A stretch of DNA of 64,000 nt from Diphasiastrum complanatum (taxonomy: Eukaryota > Streptophyta > Lycopodiopsida > Lycopodiales > Lycopodiaceae): the NCBI GenBank assembly GCA_029204225.1, contig CM055099.1, forward strand, positions 42,710,597 to 42,774,596. The letters run 5' to 3'. Positions 63,104 to 64,000 of the stretch are shown piece by piece. The notes under the pieces are model-generated. The model was not told the DNA's origin and searched no databases. It worked only from the letters and a program-made list of their open reading frames with translations. Each line of letters begins with the position of its first letter. Position 1 is the stretch's first letter. A program made the translations under genes and the position numbers.

Positions 63104-64000
63104 TGCTTTATTAATGTCTTTTCCATGCCAAAAGGTATGATATAAGACTGGAGAGGTAGTACAACAGAGTAAATGGAAATCGGACGGGGCAGTGTCGTCA
63201 ACAGAAAACTAGACTAAAACTAAAACATAAATTGCTATGTAAAGAAAGCTCATCTCTCACGCAGGAGAGGAAATGAATGGCCGTAGCTCAAAACATCTCT
63301 CACGTAGGAGAGGGAGAAGAATCTAAAATTTTAGGTTCTGCAATTTTAACCAAGATCGGGTGTTCGTCTCGAAAGAGAATCTGGAAATCATTGGCCTTAG
63401 CATTTGCGATGATTTTCTTTCTCTCAGTCCATTGAATGGGCGTCAAGTCTTCATCCATAAAAATAGTAGACCCCTTCAGGAAGCCTCTTTTACGCAAAAC
63501 CTTTTGACAAAGCAAAGCATCCTTGAATCGCAGAAACACTGTGGTGGGTTGGAGCTTACCCACCCAAGCAGTAGATATGACATCCTCTTTAAGACCAAAG
63601 GTGGAATGAATAAAGGCATTTGCCTCAGCCACGAGGTCCTTACCCGCAAAAGAAGTTCCCCTAACCCTGACATTGAGGGCTTTTTTTTTATGTTCTTGAA
63701 TAGATTCAAAAATAACTTGCTTAGAACCCTTGAGCATGTCGGCCCAAGAACTCTTCAATTGTTGAAGTTGCTGCTCCAAGGAGTGAACCCGTTCTTGCAG
63801 CTGCTTTGCCTTGATTTCTGAATCTGCATTGCCGCTTCCTTCTTCTTCATCTTTATCTGATTCCATTTCATTCTTGAGGTAAGTAACATCAACCTCAAGA
63901 ATGCCAACTTTGCCCTGTAGGGCTAAGACCATGTTCTCCAAAGTGGAGATTTGGAATGCTTGTTTCTTGATGATCGCAAGCAAGGATGCATTGTCCTCAT
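63104..64000 (-). mobile_element. Element R, ORF1-only (type III), continues past the window
   Basis: On the minus strand an ORF1 (63,983 or earlier to 63,300) is followed by a 170-base 3' UTR with GACGACACTGCCCCG (as in element P), a hairpin with one mismatch (63,125-63,138) and GGAAAAGACATTAATAAAGC, then TTCTTCTTTC-type sequence. No ORF2 lies between. The 5' end is outside the window, so it is unknown whether (CT)n precedes it. Confidence 0.8.
63300..63983 (-). CDS. Element R ORF1 (type III), open to its stop, start outside window
   Basis: The frame is open for at least 227 codons. It shows a coil (LAIIKKQAFQISTLENMVLA, DVTYLKNEMES, an acidic DKDEEEGSGNADS insert, KQLQERVHSLEQQLQQLKSS) and the RRM-like half (KKKALNVRVRGTSFAGKDLV, TTVFLRFKDALLCQKVLRKR, STIFMDEDLTPIQWTERKKI, FQILFRDEHPILV). 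It matches element I (22.4-23.0 kb) over the coil. The first Met here is internal by comparison with element I, which has about 110 more residues upstream. Confidence 0.82.
   Translation of the reverse strand: MLAIIKKQAFQISTLENMVLALQGKVGILEVDVTYLKNEMESDKDEEEGSGNADSEIKAKQLQERVHSLEQQLQQLKSSWADMLKGSKQVIFESIQEHKKKALNVRVRGTSFAGKDLVAEANAFIHSTFGLKEDVISTAWVGKLQPTTVFLRFKDALLCQKVLRKRGFLKGSTIFMDEDLTPIQWTERKKIIANAKANDFQILFRDEHPILVKIAEPKILDSSPSPT

Overview
The window is repetitive plant nuclear DNA. The host signals are few: frameshifted exons of an AGO4-type Argonaute near 50 kb, two LTR elements whose primer-binding sites match plant initiator-Met tRNA (TGGTATCAGAGC), and two TTTAGGG units at 63,050. 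I cannot place the lineage below land plant. I see no intact host gene, no rRNA or tRNA gene and no CRISPR array. Almost everything recognisable is a retrotransposon or its debris.

The dominant content is one group of L1-like LINEs, with about 15 copies or fragments. Complete copies encode ORF1 (Pro/Ser-rich N-terminus, coiled coil, RRM-like domain with a LNIRVRGI signature) and ORF2 (APE-type endonuclease, YADD reverse transcriptase, C-terminal CCHC finger, basic tail). Most + strand copies lie between 3.8 and 39.9 kb, with one reverse fragment at 18.8-20.1 kb. The - strand copies lie between 51.4 and 64 kb, so the two arrays point toward each other. Wherever a pure microsatellite flanks a copy it reads (CT)n on the LINE sense strand, so (CT)n on + in the left half and (GA)n on + in the right half. 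The 3' ends share a small stem-loop, then RAAAAGACRTTAATAA, then CT repeats. The copy at 58,048-62,985 has both ORFs open and may be autonomous.

At least two elements (56,704-57,840 and 63,104-64,000, both -) carry ORF1 and the same 3' tail but no ORF2. A third relic is at 23,008-23,915 (+). They resemble the mammalian HAL1 half-LINE design and are probably mobilised by the full LINE.

LTR elements interrupt the LINE arrays. There is a Ty3 relic with a repeat-rich leader and gag start (1.2-3.8 kb), two internally deleted chromoviruses (8.67-10.82 kb +; 28.29-30.83 kb -, the second inserted between LINE pieces), a young Ty1/copia element lacking its protease active site and most of RT (31.65-36.97 kb +), and an older copia family with one near-complete copy (43.94-49.24 kb -) and one 3' fragment (42.61-43.21 kb +).

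The most interesting system is the LINE set: microsatellite-locked insertion, a covarying 3' hairpin, PCNA-box-like motifs at the ORF2 C-terminus, and ORF1-only partners sharing the tail. Unexplained low-coding stretches are 1-1,200, 16,490-17,560, 18,254-18,775, 25,990-26,340, 40,027-42,610, 43,213-43,942 and 49,236-49,840.
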